Shown piece by piece: positions 28,735-37,883 of a stretch of DNA of 64,000 bases. This DNA is from an uncultured Mucilaginibacter sp. Lineage in GTDB: Bacteria > Bacteroidota > Bacteroidia > Sphingobacteriales > Sphingobacteriaceae. The position numbers and the translations under genes were made by a program. The notes under the pieces are model-generated. The model was not told the DNA's origin. It did not search any database and was given only the letters and a program-made list of their open reading frames with translations. Within the stretch, counting starts at the first letter, position 1. Each line of letters begins with the position of its first letter. The stretch is taken from positions 1 through 64,000 of the forward strand of contig CAIPFE010000063.1 of NCBI GenBank assembly GCA_903864275.1. The letters run 5' to 3'.

Positions 28735-29437
28735 TTGTTTAGTTGTAGATGATGAGCCAATAGCCCGGCAAGGCATACTGGAATACATTGAACAGGTTGA
28801 ATTTTTAAATCCGGCAGCTGTCTGTAAAAATGCGATCGAAGCAAGTTCTGCGCTCGAAAATCAAAAGATAGATCTTGTTTTTTTGGATATTCAAATGCCT
28901 AAAATATCGGGGATTGATTTTTTAAAGAATTTGCAGGATCCTCCGCCTGTGATTTTTACAACCGCCTTTCCCGAATACGCCATTGAGGGCTACGAATTAA
29001 ACATTCTCGACTATTTATTAAAGCCGATAAGTTTTGAGCGGTTTTTTAAAGCGGTGATCAAGGCCCAGGCTTATTTAAATTCAAAATCAAAACAGGGAGT
29101 TATAGCAACTGAACCTTATTTCTTTATCAAATCGAACCTGAAAATTGAAAAGATATTTATTGACGATATTTTATATATAGAGGCTTTATCAAATTATATA
29201 ATTTTACACACTAAAAATAAAAAACATGTGGTTTATATGAGTTTTAAAGGGATTGAAAGCCAGTTGCCAAAGCATCTCTTTCTTAAAATACATAAATCAT
29301 TTATTGTTGCTGTAAGCGCCATTCAAACTATCGACAATAACGAATTAATATTAGCCGATCATATTTTGCCGATTAGCAAAAGTTACCGGCAGTCGCTCAT
29401 GGACAGGGTCGAAAAAAACTTATATAAAAGAGTTTGA
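28727..29437 (+). CDS. LytTR-family response regulator
   Basis: 236 residues: a receiver domain with acidic pair Asp8-Asp9 and phospho-acceptor Asp54 (VFLDIQMP), then a LytTR DNA-binding domain from about residue 135 (IDDILYIEALSNYIILHT, HKSFIVAVSAI, LPISKSYRQ). It pairs with the kinase it overlaps. LytTR regulators bind direct repeats upstream of envelope, quorum or virulence genes. Neighbouring targets are not evident from the sequence. Confidence 0.9.
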   Translation: MINCLVVDDEPIARQGILEYIEQVEFLNPAAVCKNAIEASSALENQKIDLVFLDIQMPKISGIDFLKNLQDPPPVIFTTAFPEYAIEGYELNILDYLLKPISFERFFKAVIKAQAYLNSKSKQGVIATEPYFFIKSNLKIEKIFIDDILYIEALSNYIILHTKNKKHVVYMSFKGIESQLPKHLFLKIHKSFIVAVSAIQTIDNNELILADHILPISKSYRQSLMDRVEKNLYKRV

Positions 29438-29518
29438 GCAGGCGTAGTTTTAATTGACTACTAAGGAAAACCACTTTTAAATAATCATCGTATTTTTATT
29501 CATAAAAATTAAAATTTT

Positions 29519-30184
29519 ATGGATACAATAAAACATCCCGTTTTTATTACAGGCGGGACCGGTTATATAGGTAGCCGGCTCATAAAAATACTGTTGGATA
29601 GCGGATTTAAAGTGAGCGCACTAGTTCGTCCGCAATCTGTGAAAAAATTGCAGGCAGGTTGTGTGCCTGTTATTGCTAACCCGTTCGATTCGTCAACTTA
29701 TGCCAGCTCGATCAGCGAAGGCAGCACATTTGTTCATTTATTGGGCGTGAGCCACCCCGGCCCAAAGAAAAAGTCATTGTTTTATTCAGTTGACCTTGCG
29801 TCCGTAAAGGCATCAGTTGAAGCAGCCAGGAAAGCCGGAGTAAAACATTTTGTGTATATGAGTGTGGCCCAGTACCCTACAAAAATTATGGCCGATTACC
29901 AGGAAGTAAGGCGGCAGGGCGAAACTGAAATAATTGAATCGGGAATGGTATCAACATTTATCCGCCCCTGGTATGTTGTGGGGCCGGGACATTATTGGCC
30001 GCTATTATTTAACCCGGTTTTTAAATTACTTGAGATCATACCTTCAACTGCCGCAAAGGCCAGGTCATTGGCTTTGGTATCGTTAAAACAAATGCTGTTA
30101 ACCTTTAAAAATGTTATTTCGAATGAGCCATCTGCCCGGCATAATATTATCGAGATAAGGGACATTAAAAATATGAATCGTTAA
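29519..30184 (+). CDS. NAD(P)-binding oxidoreductase/epimerase-like protein (NmrA/SDR-a type)
   Basis: 221 residues. The Rossmann glycine motif GGTGYIG lies at 12-18, followed by a basic residue at the end of strand 2 (ALVRP), which favours NADP. It is shorter than extended SDR epimerases, and a clear YxxxK dyad is not visible (the nearest is YMSVAQYPTK). The atypical NmrA-like or anchor-type class is therefore likely. The substrate is unknown. It stands between the LytTR gene and a small hypothetical gene. Confidence 0.8.
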   Translation: MDTIKHPVFITGGTGYIGSRLIKILLDSGFKVSALVRPQSVKKLQAGCVPVIANPFDSSTYASSISEGSTFVHLLGVSHPGPKKKSLFYSVDLASVKASVEAARKAGVKHFVYMSVAQYPTKIMADYQEVRRQGETEIIESGMVSTFIRPWYVVGPGHYWPLLFNPVFKLLEIIPSTAAKARSLALVSLKQMLLTFKNVISNEPSARHNIIEIRDIKNMNR

Positions 30185-30199
30185 TTGAAATTATCATCG

Positions 30200-30207
30200 T
30201 ACTTTTG
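30200..30207 (+). promoter_or_regulatory. Candidate -7 box before a small hypothetical gene
   Basis: TACTTTTG fits TAnnTTTG and lies 9 bases before the ATG at 30216. This would give an almost leaderless transcript. No good TTTG at -33. Confidence 0.3.
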
Positions 30208-30215
30208 TTACCGGA

Positions 30216-30614
30216 ATGAATGACACCAGGAATCGATATAATCAAAACCTATTTTCAAAGTGGCTGCTGATAGCCGTTTTGTTTTTGAGTTTTTTTACCC
30301 CTGGCGTACCCACCGGTAAAAGTTCAATAAAGCCCGGGGCTCAGCATACCACTTTATTGGCTGATAACCCAATTCGCTTTGCAAAAAGCATCACCTTTAA
30401 TAGCGCCTTACGGCGAATATATACCCGAGGTTCAGCGAGCTCTTTTTTGGTTGCACCACCGGTCAATTTAATTCTTCTGCACACCAGGCAAATACATACG
30501 CGTTTAGAAATTCGCTCCTGTGCCAGGTTGACCGGTACAATAAACGGTTTTTTTTACCGCGCCAAAGCTATTTCCCCAAATTCCGGTGACGATCCTTTTC
30601 CGGCTTTAGGATAA
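30216..30614 (+). CDS. Hypothetical protein with one hydrophobic segment
   Basis: 132 residues, not recognised. A hydrophobic stretch at about residues 16-31 (LLIAVLFLSFFTPG) could be a signal anchor, and the remainder is basic with no motif. It fills the space between two other genes and a -7-like box precedes it. The irregular composition leaves some doubt that it is translated. Confidence 0.5.
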   Translation: MNDTRNRYNQNLFSKWLLIAVLFLSFFTPGVPTGKSSIKPGAQHTTLLADNPIRFAKSITFNSALRRIYTRGSASSFLVAPPVNLILLHTRQIHTRLEIRSCARLTGTINGFFYRAKAISPNSGDDPFPALG

Positions 30615-30720
30615 ATATCCTTCATTTTTTAACCACTGATGTGGTGACCTCAATTTAACGGCACAAATACCGCTTACAACGGTTTTGCTGCTTCATTTTT
30701 CTTCAAAAGATCAAGACATA

Positions 30721-30915
30721 ATGAAATATCTCAAAAGGATATTACGGGTATGCACGTTAATTCTTTTCCTGGTGCTGGCGATAGCCGGCATGAGTATATC
30801 AGGAGTAGCTGTGGCATTAAATAAAGACAGGAAATTATTTGTTGACGAGGAATCAAAAATAGAAATGGTTGAAGAAAACCAGGAGGAGATTTCTGAAAGG
30901 GAAAAACTGGAGTGA
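30721..30915 (+). CDS. Small single-pass membrane protein with acidic tail
   Basis: 64 residues from the ATG at 30721; a longer frame starts at 30685, but the basic MKYLKRIL start before the membrane helix (about 9-30) is the natural one. The tail after the helix is strongly charged (SKIEMVEENQEEISER). This looks like one of the tiny single-pass proteins common in Bacteroidota. The role is unknown. Confidence 0.6.
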   Translation: MKYLKRILRVCTLILFLVLAIAGMSISGVAVALNKDRKLFVDEESKIEMVEENQEEISEREKLE

Positions 30916-31058
30916 AGGCCACGGATTTACATGAAGTGCTCTGGTGAAACATTTGGACACCACTTTTGCAACTTATTAGTTGGCAACTGGGTTCGATAAC
31001 CATAAACGGCAACGCTTAAATAATCAATGTAATCAACTATAATTTATATCTTTCGTTG

Positions 31059-31066
31059 TATTTTTG
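31059..31066 (+). promoter_or_regulatory. Candidate -7 box just before the GYF-RDD gene
   Basis: TATTTTTG fits TAnnTTTG and ends 8 bases before the ATG at 31075. If used, the mRNA would be leaderless or nearly so. The -33 box is not clear. Confidence 0.3.
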
Positions 31067-31074
31067 CAGGCATA

Positions 31075-31707
31075 ATGGGCAACGATTATTATATTTTAGA
31101 GGACGGGGAGCAAACAGGTCCGTATACATTTGAAGAATTAACAGACCTGGCCCCCGACATCCATACCCGCGTAATGTCGCCGAACGCAGATGCATGGCAG
31201 GATGCCTGCGACCTGCCTGAGCTTTATCCTTATTTCGAAGCACAGGGCATCTATTTGCCCACGGGCGATAACCTGGCGTCCTTTGGATGGCGGCTGCTGG
31301 CCTATATTATTGATTATGTGATCTATTCGATCTTGATGCAGTATACACTGGTGATCTTAGCATCAATGGGAATTGCGTTTAAATTAGGATCAATAAACGA
31401 CCTGTTCAAAATGCCGGTAATGCAGGTGCTGCAGCTACAGCTCATTTATAGCTTTGTGATTATTGTTTATAATTCGACATGCGAAGCATCGGCCATGAAG
31501 GGCAGTGTTGGTAAAAGGATATTCAAGCTGGTTGTTGTTGATGTTGACGGGCAAAGCTTAAGCTACATAAATGCGCTTTTGCGAAGTATCGGTAAAGCGT
31601 TATCGATATTTTTTGTTTATACTGGCTTTATAAGCATCTTGTTTACTGAACACCGCCAGGCTTTCCATGATTACCTTGCAAAAACATACGTTGTAAAACG
31701 GGACTAA
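31075..31707 (+). CDS. GYF_2 (DUF4339) plus RDD membrane protein A
   Basis: 210 residues. Residues 1-60 form a GYF_2-type domain (YYILEDGEQTGPYTFEEL, the W/Y-x-GPY core). From about 70 an RDD domain follows, with ASFGWRLLAYIIDY carrying its signature Arg and Asp-Asp positions and three or four membrane helices, ending HRQAFHDYLAKTYVV. RDD proteins are thought to be ion or solute exchangers; the GYF_2 domain may bind proline-rich peptides. A paralogue with the same architecture faces it on the other strand (31825-32433). Confidence 0.85.
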   Translation: MGNDYYILEDGEQTGPYTFEELTDLAPDIHTRVMSPNADAWQDACDLPELYPYFEAQGIYLPTGDNLASFGWRLLAYIIDYVIYSILMQYTLVILASMGIAFKLGSINDLFKMPVMQVLQLQLIYSFVIIVYNSTCEASAMKGSVGKRIFKLVVVDVDGQSLSYINALLRSIGKALSIFFVYTGFISILFTEHRQAFHDYLAKTYVVKRD

Positions 31708-31710
31708 ATC

Positions 31711-31830
31711 TTTTGGTTCATGGTTAATAGTTCATGGTTCATGGCAGCTACGGTTAATTCATAATTCGAAACAAAGCATTGAATGAAATTATCCTTCTAT
31801 GAACTATGAACTATTAACCATGAACTAAAA
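31711..31830. repeat. Heptad-phased inverted repeat between the two GYF-RDD genes
   Basis: Left arm 31711-31744 is a tract of 7-base units (GTTCATG, GTTAATA, GTTCATG, GTTCATG). Right arm 31797-31830 is its reverse complement with three mismatches over 34 bases. The arms enclose about 52 bases. The right arm covers the TAG stop of the reverse gene at 31825-31827, and the left arm starts 4 bases after the forward gene's stop. It could form a large cruciform or shared terminator. GCAGCTAC next to the left arm also occurs in the tract at 39645. Confidence 0.85.
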
Positions 31831-32433
31831 AAGCCTGTCCTTCATCACCAGGGTACCTGCGATCATATCATGCAGGCATTGCTGCTGTTTGTTAAAAAAG
31901 CTGAGGAGATAACCTGTAAATAAGGTAAGCACTGAAAATAGTTTGGCAAAATTGCGGCCGGCGGACCGGGCAAAGCTTACCCGGTTGCCCTCCATGTCGC
32001 AGACTTTTATCCTGAGTATCTGCTTGCCAAAGGTGGCCTGTTTGGCGGAGCATTCCATGAAGATATGATAGATTAGTTTAACGACCGGAATAATTAACAG
32101 GAGGCTTAACGCTATTAACACACGCAGATCTTTGTCCCCAATAAATAAAATGAGAAATAATGCAGGAAGAACGCAAAAGCCCGACACCACAAGCCAGTCC
32201 AGCGCTGAGGCCAGCAGGCGCTGGTCAAAATGGCCGAAATACTGCGGGATAAGCGCTTGTTTGCTGAAACCCAAAAGTTCACGCAACTCGGCAATTTCGT
32301 GGGCCTCTTTGTAATCATCCATTGCCGGGGTTTTTACAAAATCTCCCGGCCTTATATTCAGGCTTTTTAACTGCGCTAAACTAAACGGCCCTTCGGGCCT
32401 GCCATTTATTACCAGGAGATAGGGTTGAGACAT
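31825..32433 (-). CDS. GYF_2 (DUF4339) plus RDD membrane protein B
   Basis: 202 residues, same layout as the gene at 31075. It has an N-terminal GYF_2-type domain (INGRPEGPFSLAQLKSL) and an RDD domain from about 65 (HFDQRLLASALDWLV) with three or four helices, ending QCLHDMIAGTLVM. The two genes are diverged paralogues in tail-to-tail order. The stop codon lies inside the right arm of the heptad repeat. Function as for its twin: probable membrane exchanger with a cytoplasmic peptide-binding domain, not proven. Confidence 0.85.
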   Translation of the reverse strand: MSQPYLLVINGRPEGPFSLAQLKSLNIRPGDFVKTPAMDDYKEAHEIAELRELLGFSKQALIPQYFGHFDQRLLASALDWLVVSGFCVLPALFLILFIGDKDLRVLIALSLLLIIPVVKLIYHIFMECSAKQATFGKQILRIKVCDMEGNRVSFARSAGRNFAKLFSVLTLFTGYLLSFFNKQQQCLHDMIAGTLVMKDRLF

Positions 32434-32443
32434 CTTTCTATTT

Positions 32444-32548
32444 AGTTAGAAGTAGCAGTTTCAAGGAGTAGCAGTTATTAGTGGCAGTAGCAGTATTAAG
32501 GAACGTTATAACTGCCACTCAAAAAACTGCTACTGCTACTTTTCTAAT
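32444..32548. repeat. Inverted repeat of AGTAGCAGT units before the GYF-RDD gene B
   Basis: GTAGCAG occurs at 32452, 32468 and 32487, with GTGGCAG at 32481. ACTGCTACTGCTACTT at about 32526-32541 is the inverted arm, and its edge touches the TAG stop of the LiaF-like gene (32544-32546). Spacing is a mix of 6, 7 and 16 bases, looser than the tract at 31711 but of the same design: short-unit tracts in opposite orientation in a gene gap. Confidence 0.75.
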
Positions 32549-33536
32549 ACCGGTTTACCTTAAAATCCGACAATCCGCCGCTAATATGGATATGCATTTT
32601 GTTTTTGGCGGCATCAAAGCCGGGCGTTTCATAATTATTATCGCTGGTTTTGTTGAACCCATCAAATTTGTTATCTGACAAACCCGAATCGGTTTCGATA
32701 CTACAGGCGGCGTTTTGAGGGATACTGATGTCCACGCCTGAAACGCCGGTCGAGATATCAACATCGGTCATTGTTAATGGCATGCCTAACTTTACTTTGA
32801 AAGATGCTGCGCCGCCATGTAATTTGAGTTCTTTGACCTTAAATTTCGACAGGTCGAAATCAAGGCTGGTTGCACCAGTTTCAACATCTATTTCCCATTG
32901 GGGATTTGGGTTTAAGCGGAAATCAGCCCTGTTTTTGTCCGAGTCCCAATTAAAACCATGATGATTCTTCATTTTAAAATCCAAAACATAAACTGAATCA
33001 TCCATACTGTGCGATAAATTGTACCTGCCGTTTTTACCGTCTCTTGTGCTGGCACTGAATAATTGGTTTGTGGTATCGGATAAATTATAAGTGGTGCCGC
33101 CGCCACTGATGTTAAGCCGGGCAGTTTTTATATCGGCTTTATAAGGCTCGTTAAAAGTGCCGTTCCCTGCCATCTTAATATCAGTTTTATTATCATCATC
33201 ATTGTCGTTATCGTCACTGGTATTGTTGTTGTCATCGTCGTCCTTATCGTCATTACTCCAGTTGATATGATTCCCTGGCCAAAAATTATAGCGGTCGCCA
33301 AAATTGCCAAAAAACAGCAAGCCCAACCCAACCACCACCACGGCAATCTTAATTACGGTTGCCCAGGGCGATTTGTTGTGCGCAAACACCAGGTTTACAC
33401 CGCCAATAACTAAAAATATTGGCCATAAACGAAATACGTTCCACCAGTGGAAATGAAGATATCCGTAGTTAGCAAGCAGGATTGCCGCGCCTATAAGCAC
33501 CAGGACCAGGCCCGGGATTAGTTTATCGTTTTTCAT
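32544..33536 (-). CDS. LiaF-like membrane protein with C-terminal beta-helical domain
   Basis: 330 residues. Three membrane helices at the N-terminus (about 6-25, 34-50, 59-78) form a LiaI/LiaF-type module. An Asn/Asp-only linker (DDDDNNNTSDDNDNDDD, about 98-116) precedes a beta-rich domain with repeated GATSLDFDLS, GAASFKVKLG and GVSGVDISIP blocks, as in the C-terminal domain of LiaF/VraT and adhesin-like DUF4097 proteins. It follows the PspC gene on the same strand with a 60-base gap. A role in envelope-stress sensing is inferred from this pairing. Confidence 0.8.
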   Translation of the reverse strand: MKNDKLIPGLVLVLIGAAILLANYGYLHFHWWNVFRLWPIFLVIGGVNLVFAHNKSPWATVIKIAVVVVGLGLLFFGNFGDRYNFWPGNHINWSNDDKDDDDNNNTSDDNDNDDDNKTDIKMAGNGTFNEPYKADIKTARLNISGGGTTYNLSDTTNQLFSASTRDGKNGRYNLSHSMDDSVYVLDFKMKNHHGFNWDSDKNRADFRLNPNPQWEIDVETGATSLDFDLSKFKVKELKLHGGAASFKVKLGMPLTMTDVDISTGVSGVDISIPQNAACSIETDSGLSDNKFDGFNKTSDNNYETPGFDAAKNKMHIHISGGLSDFKVNRY

Positions 33537-33595
33537 GACTTTATTTTTTATGCAAACCCAATAACAACGGGGTTCACTATTTTACAGTTTAAGTA

Positions 33596-34207
33596 TTATT
33601 CTACTATTGGAGTATTGTCTGTGGCCGGCGGGGTATCTTCAGTAGTTTCTTCTTTCTTTTCAGTGGTTTGCCAGTCCTGCTTGTCCCATGGTTGTCTTTT
33701 TTGACCGCTGACAATAAACGCGCCGCCAATAATAACCAATACCAAAGGCCATAACCTGTCGAAATCAAAATCAGGGATCAGATCATAATTATCTACCAGG
33801 ATAAATGCGCCAATAATGATCAGCACCGTACCCACAATTATACCGGCATTTGACCTTGGCTTCGGCGGGATATTTCCCGGCACCGTAAAAGGGCTGGATG
33901 AATATGGGCTGCTCCCAAAGGAACTGCCCGGAGGGGGAGGAGGGGGCGTATTAAACTGCCCGGCTGGCGGGGGCGGAGGAACAGTATAATCAACCGTAGG
34001 GTTGTTAAAATTATTATAGATATACCCCTTTTTCGGCAATACTATCCATAAAATAATGTAGGGTATAAAGCCAACACCCATAATAAAGAATGTAAATGCA
34101 AATAGCAGGCGGACCACCGTTACATCCATTTCAAAATATTCGGCGAGGCCTGAACAAACACCACCTAACACCTTGTGGTATTCATCACGATATAGTTTTT
34201 TGTTCAT
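33596..34207 (-). CDS. PspC-domain membrane protein
   Basis: 203 residues. Residues 1-65 are a PspC domain (KVLGGVCSGLAEYF, then a membrane helix and IILWIVLPKK). A proline-rich linker with PPPPP runs follows (about 78-125), then two helices of LiaI-LiaF type (IIVGTVLIIIGAFILVDNY and LWPLVLVIIGGAFIVSG). PspC proteins take part in phage-shock and membrane-stress responses. The proline-rich linker is a plausible ligand for the GYF_2 domains encoded 1-2 kb away, which is speculation. Same strand as the LiaF-like gene. Confidence 0.87.
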   Translation of the reverse strand: MNKKLYRDEYHKVLGGVCSGLAEYFEMDVTVVRLLFAFTFFIMGVGFIPYIILWIVLPKKGYIYNNFNNPTVDYTVPPPPPAGQFNTPPPPPPGSSFGSSPYSSSPFTVPGNIPPKPRSNAGIIVGTVLIIIGAFILVDNYDLIPDFDFDRLWPLVLVIIGGAFIVSGQKRQPWDKQDWQTTEKKEETTEDTPPATDNTPIVE

Positions 34208-34232
34208 TTTATTATTGTTTTTTGTTCTTGTT

Positions 34233-34937
34233 TTAGATTTGACCGTATGCCGGTTTAATTATTATTTCGTCGACGTTTGCACCGGCACTCATCCTGTAAA
34301 TATTTATAACTGCGGATGCAATGTCTTCGGGCAAAACCATTTTATCTTTATCTACGTCCATTCCCTTCCACGAATCTGTTAATGTTGAGCCGGGTATAAT
34401 GGCGGTTACCTTTACCCCGTAAGGCTGCATTTCAAGCCTCATTACCTTACTAAGACCAAGCAGCGCATATTTTGTTACACTGTAGCTACCAGCCTCAGCT
34501 ATAGGGTTTAACGATGCCACGGAGCAGATTGTAAAAATATGTCCTTCGCGTTTTGCGATCATTTTTTTACCGAAATAGCGGTACAGGTGATAAGAGGGGG
34601 CCAGGTTAGTATTCACCTGTTTTTCAAAAGCTTCAACACCCTCATCCAATATGCTGACCTGGTCGTACATGCCAACGCTATTTACAATAATGCTGATAAA
34701 GCCGAGGGCCTTTTCAGCTGCAGCTGAAAACTCAAGTACCTGCTGTTTTATACTGCAGTCGGTAACCGAAGTAAATACCTGGATGGCCGGGTTAATTACC
34801 GATAACTCCTTTTTAAATGCTGCAAGATCGTCACCGTTCCTTGCACAAATAGCCAGGTTTACACCTATTTTTGCAAAGGCTATAGCAATGGTTCGGCCCA
34901 TTCCTCTGGTTGCTGCGGTGATGATGGCGTTTTTCAT
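34233..34937 (-). CDS. Short-chain dehydrogenase/reductase
   Basis: 234 residues. It carries a Rossmann motif TAATRGMGR (residues 7-15; variant TGxxxGxG), NSVGMYD for the NNAG motif, Ser in SVASLN and the catalytic YSVTK dyad (SYSVTKYALLG). Classical SDR length. Relatives include 3-oxoacyl-ACP reductases and sugar or steroid dehydrogenases; the substrate is unknown. It lies 25 bases upstream of the PspC gene on the same strand. Confidence 0.87.
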   Translation of the reverse strand: MKNAIITAATRGMGRTIAIAFAKIGVNLAICARNGDDLAAFKKELSVINPAIQVFTSVTDCSIKQQVLEFSAAAEKALGFISIIVNSVGMYDQVSILDEGVEAFEKQVNTNLAPSYHLYRYFGKKMIAKREGHIFTICSVASLNPIAEAGSYSVTKYALLGLSKVMRLEMQPYGVKVTAIIPGSTLTDSWKGMDVDKDKMVLPEDIASAVINIYRMSAGANVDEIIIKPAYGQI

Positions 34938-35227
34938 TTTTTCTGTAAAGTTTTAAAGTTGGGATCTGACATTTTTAAATTCACACTGCAACTCTAAAAT
35001 TATCTCTATGTTCTTATAAAACAAATCTAATTTTATTTCAGCAGGTGCGATTGAAGCTTTTGGCGAAGGATGCTAAATTTTCGGTAAACCGCGTGAAAGT
35101 AACGGTAAATGAAATGCCGCCGCTTTGGATTTGTAGAAAAATGATTTTATCAGGAGTTTACGGCGACGCCATCGTATTTAAACTGGAAGGCAGTAAGAGC
35201 GCCCTCAAAAACGCGCCTACTGCCTGG

Positions 35228-37786
35228 TTATGGAGTAACTGGTTCTGAAACGTTGCCCCCGCGCCCTTTAGTATCAAACGCCCGGAACTTTATGGCGTTT
35301 CCGGCCTTTGTAACAGCATCGTTATAGAGTGTACTATTTGCCTCCGGCTCGGTGCCGTCCGTCGTATATCGGATAGTTAATCCCGGGAACTGGATGTTTG
35401 CCAAATACTTGCCGCCCTGTAAGGTAACACCTGGCTTAGGCACGCGGTAGTTATAACCGCCATCGTAATAACTTAAACGGGGCAGCTCTCTCTTACCCAA
35501 AACATTTACAAAGGTTACCCATGCAGCGTGGTAAAGCGAATCGCTTTTTGCAGGGTTGGTTTCTGTTGCCCAGTTGGGGTCTTTGCTCCAGGCGCGCTCG
35601 GCAAAGCCTAATAGGCGGGGCAGCATCATATATTCCAAACGTTCAGGGCTTTTTATATTCTCGCCCCAAACTGCGCTTTGCAAGCCTAAAATATTGGTTT
35701 TACCATAATCGGTAAGGCGTTGTTTGCCTATAAAAATGCTTCGGTCAATGGGCTGGTCGTTTCTGTCGACCTTTGAATTTTTAAAATAGTCGTACGGGAT
35801 GAAAGAAAAAGGCTTGTCAATATCCACAAAAGCGCCCCAATAGTATCCGGGCTCATCAAACGATTTATAATTCGCCATGTCAAAATACAGATGGCTAACG
35901 CAGGTGAGCACCACTTTATACCCCGCGTTGGCCAGTTTATAAGCAAGGTCTTCGTTGCCGCCGCCTAACGAATTATTCCAAACTTCGGCCTGTAAATGTT
36001 CGGGCATAAAATCGGGGTTGGGTACATAAACCGGGCTGCCATCAAGCGCGGTTTTACGGAGGGCCATTTCTTCCCATCCCGAAAGGTAAAGCCCTTTAGC
36101 TTTTACCAGCTGGTTAACCCTGCCGTAAAAATAGTACCATAGGTCGGCGGTGTGTTGTATTTCAGGGTGACTTTGTTTCAATGCCAGGTAGGCCGGGGAT
36201 TGTTCCCATACGCCCCTGGGTACTTCATCCCCGCCGAAATTGATGGTTTTTAACGGCGCACCCGCTTCTTTATACATGGCAACAATTTCATTGATAACGG
36301 TTTCGATAAAATTGTAGGTTGATGGCAGGGAAACGTCGATAATATTATCCGACCAGTATTGATTTGAGCTATAGCCCGATTTGTCATTCGGATCGTAAAG
36401 CAGGTAACGTTCTGCCTCCGTTTTTTTACCTTCAGCCTTTAAGCGGTCATAGCGTGCATTCATGGCTTTAATAGCAGCACGGGCGTGACCCGGCGACTCA
36501 ATTTCGGGCACTACCATAATATGCAGCTTATCGGCATATTTTAATATTTCGATAAAATCAGCCCTGGTGTAATAACCGGTGCCTGTTTTATTATCAACTT
36601 CGCCGCCCGAACCATGCGAGGGTGGTAAATTATATTTGGTGTCCAGCGTATGCCCACGTTTTGCGCCAACTTCGGTTAATTCAGGCAATGAAGGGATTTC
36701 GAGCCGCCAGCCTTCATCTTCAGTCAAATGCAGGTGGAAAACGTTGAGCTTATAAAGCGCCATCACATCCAGCACCTTAAATACCTCGCTTTTTGGCTCA
36801 AAATTACGACCAACATCAAGCATAAAAGCGCGGTAAGGAAAACGGGGCTCGTCTTTGACGTCAACACAAGGAATTTGAATTTCTTTTTGAGGCTGCACCC
36901 ATGCAGACGGCGGGATCAGTGTTTTTAGCGACTGGATGCCATAAAATGCACCCGCAGAAGTGGACGCCAGGATAGTGATGCCGGCGGTGTCAACATGAAG
37001 GCTGTAGCCTTCCGGGGCGAGTCCGCCATCATACAAAATGTTTATCCATTTGATCATATTTGATTTCGGGTCGGGCTTGAATTTCTCACCCATCAATGAT
37101 TCCAAATTTCCTTTTAGCAAGTTCGTTTCTTTTTCAAACCTTTCGTTCGGGCCGGCAGTTATTGTAATGCCTTTATTAAGGTTAAAAACCCCCGGTGTTT
37201 CTTTATACCTAACCGGTGTTGGAAAAACTTTTGTCAACTGCTGCTCCGGAATGTCGTTGATAATTTTATTCTGATCGTAAATAATTGCAGGTGTAATCAG
37301 CCCTGCATAGGCTGGCTTAAATGGCTTTATGGTAAGCACACCGGTATTGTAGCCTTTATCCGGTTTTGCATCCCAAACTACGTAAAAACCATCGGGGCCA
37401 TCGGTAATGTTTACTACATTGTCCTCGCCAACAAATTGTATTGTTACCGATTCGCCGGGCTTTATTTCGGCGAACGTACCGGTGGGGGTTAAACTGAACA
37501 AATCGCCGTTTATAAAATCAATTTTAGCGTTCCCTGTGACAGTCTCGGGGCGAAGCATGTCGGCGTCATTAAAATAAATTTTCCAGCCGGAAGCAGGGAA
37601 GGTGTTTTTACCATTATTGGTGATGGTAATGGCGTTTAATGATGGCCCCCTATGCAGGTAATCATTTTGCAGCGCTTCCCAGGATATACTCAGATCACGG
37701 GCATTGAATTGGGGTTCTGCTTTGGGCATTGCAGCCGCTTTACCAAAAGCAGCTGCGATCAGAATAACAAAAAGGCGATATCGCAT
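35228..37786 (-). CDS. Secreted beta-N-acetylhexosaminidase (GH20)
   Basis: 852 residues. A signal peptide (first ~19 residues) is followed by an N-terminal carbohydrate-binding CHB_HEX-like domain (about 30-160), a GH20b domain (about 185-310) and the GH20 barrel with FHLHLTEDEGWRLE and GGDEVP, where Asp520-Glu521 are the catalytic pair. A C-terminal domain (IRYTTDGTEPEANS) is the chitobiase-type CHB_HEX_C. The enzyme removes terminal GlcNAc or GalNAc from chitin oligomers, peptidoglycan fragments or glycoproteins. It probably acts in the periplasm or outside the cell. It stands alone on its strand. Confidence 0.93.
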   Translation of the reverse strand: MRYRLFVILIAAAFGKAAAMPKAEPQFNARDLSISWEALQNDYLHRGPSLNAITITNNGKNTFPASGWKIYFNDADMLRPETVTGNAKIDFINGDLFSLTPTGTFAEIKPGESVTIQFVGEDNVVNITDGPDGFYVVWDAKPDKGYNTGVLTIKPFKPAYAGLITPAIIYDQNKIINDIPEQQLTKVFPTPVRYKETPGVFNLNKGITITAGPNERFEKETNLLKGNLESLMGEKFKPDPKSNMIKWINILYDGGLAPEGYSLHVDTAGITILASTSAGAFYGIQSLKTLIPPSAWVQPQKEIQIPCVDVKDEPRFPYRAFMLDVGRNFEPKSEVFKVLDVMALYKLNVFHLHLTEDEGWRLEIPSLPELTEVGAKRGHTLDTKYNLPPSHGSGGEVDNKTGTGYYTRADFIEILKYADKLHIMVVPEIESPGHARAAIKAMNARYDRLKAEGKKTEAERYLLYDPNDKSGYSSNQYWSDNIIDVSLPSTYNFIETVINEIVAMYKEAGAPLKTINFGGDEVPRGVWEQSPAYLALKQSHPEIQHTADLWYYFYGRVNQLVKAKGLYLSGWEEMALRKTALDGSPVYVPNPDFMPEHLQAEVWNNSLGGGNEDLAYKLANAGYKVVLTCVSHLYFDMANYKSFDEPGYYWGAFVDIDKPFSFIPYDYFKNSKVDRNDQPIDRSIFIGKQRLTDYGKTNILGLQSAVWGENIKSPERLEYMMLPRLLGFAERAWSKDPNWATETNPAKSDSLYHAAWVTFVNVLGKRELPRLSYYDGGYNYRVPKPGVTLQGGKYLANIQFPGLTIRYTTDGTEPEANSTLYNDAVTKAGNAIKFRAFDTKGRGGNVSEPVTP

Positions 37787-37883
37787 TGGGCAATAATTAA
37801 GGAATATGATTGATCCAGTAAATATAGATTATTTATGCACATTCAAAATGCTCTTATCTCTTATGGCCAGGCAAATGCAATTG

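Noticed and set aside
35045..35248. 67-codon forward frame before the hexosaminidase end
   Set aside because: No family match and poor start context; it may be a remnant, but I cannot support it as a gene.
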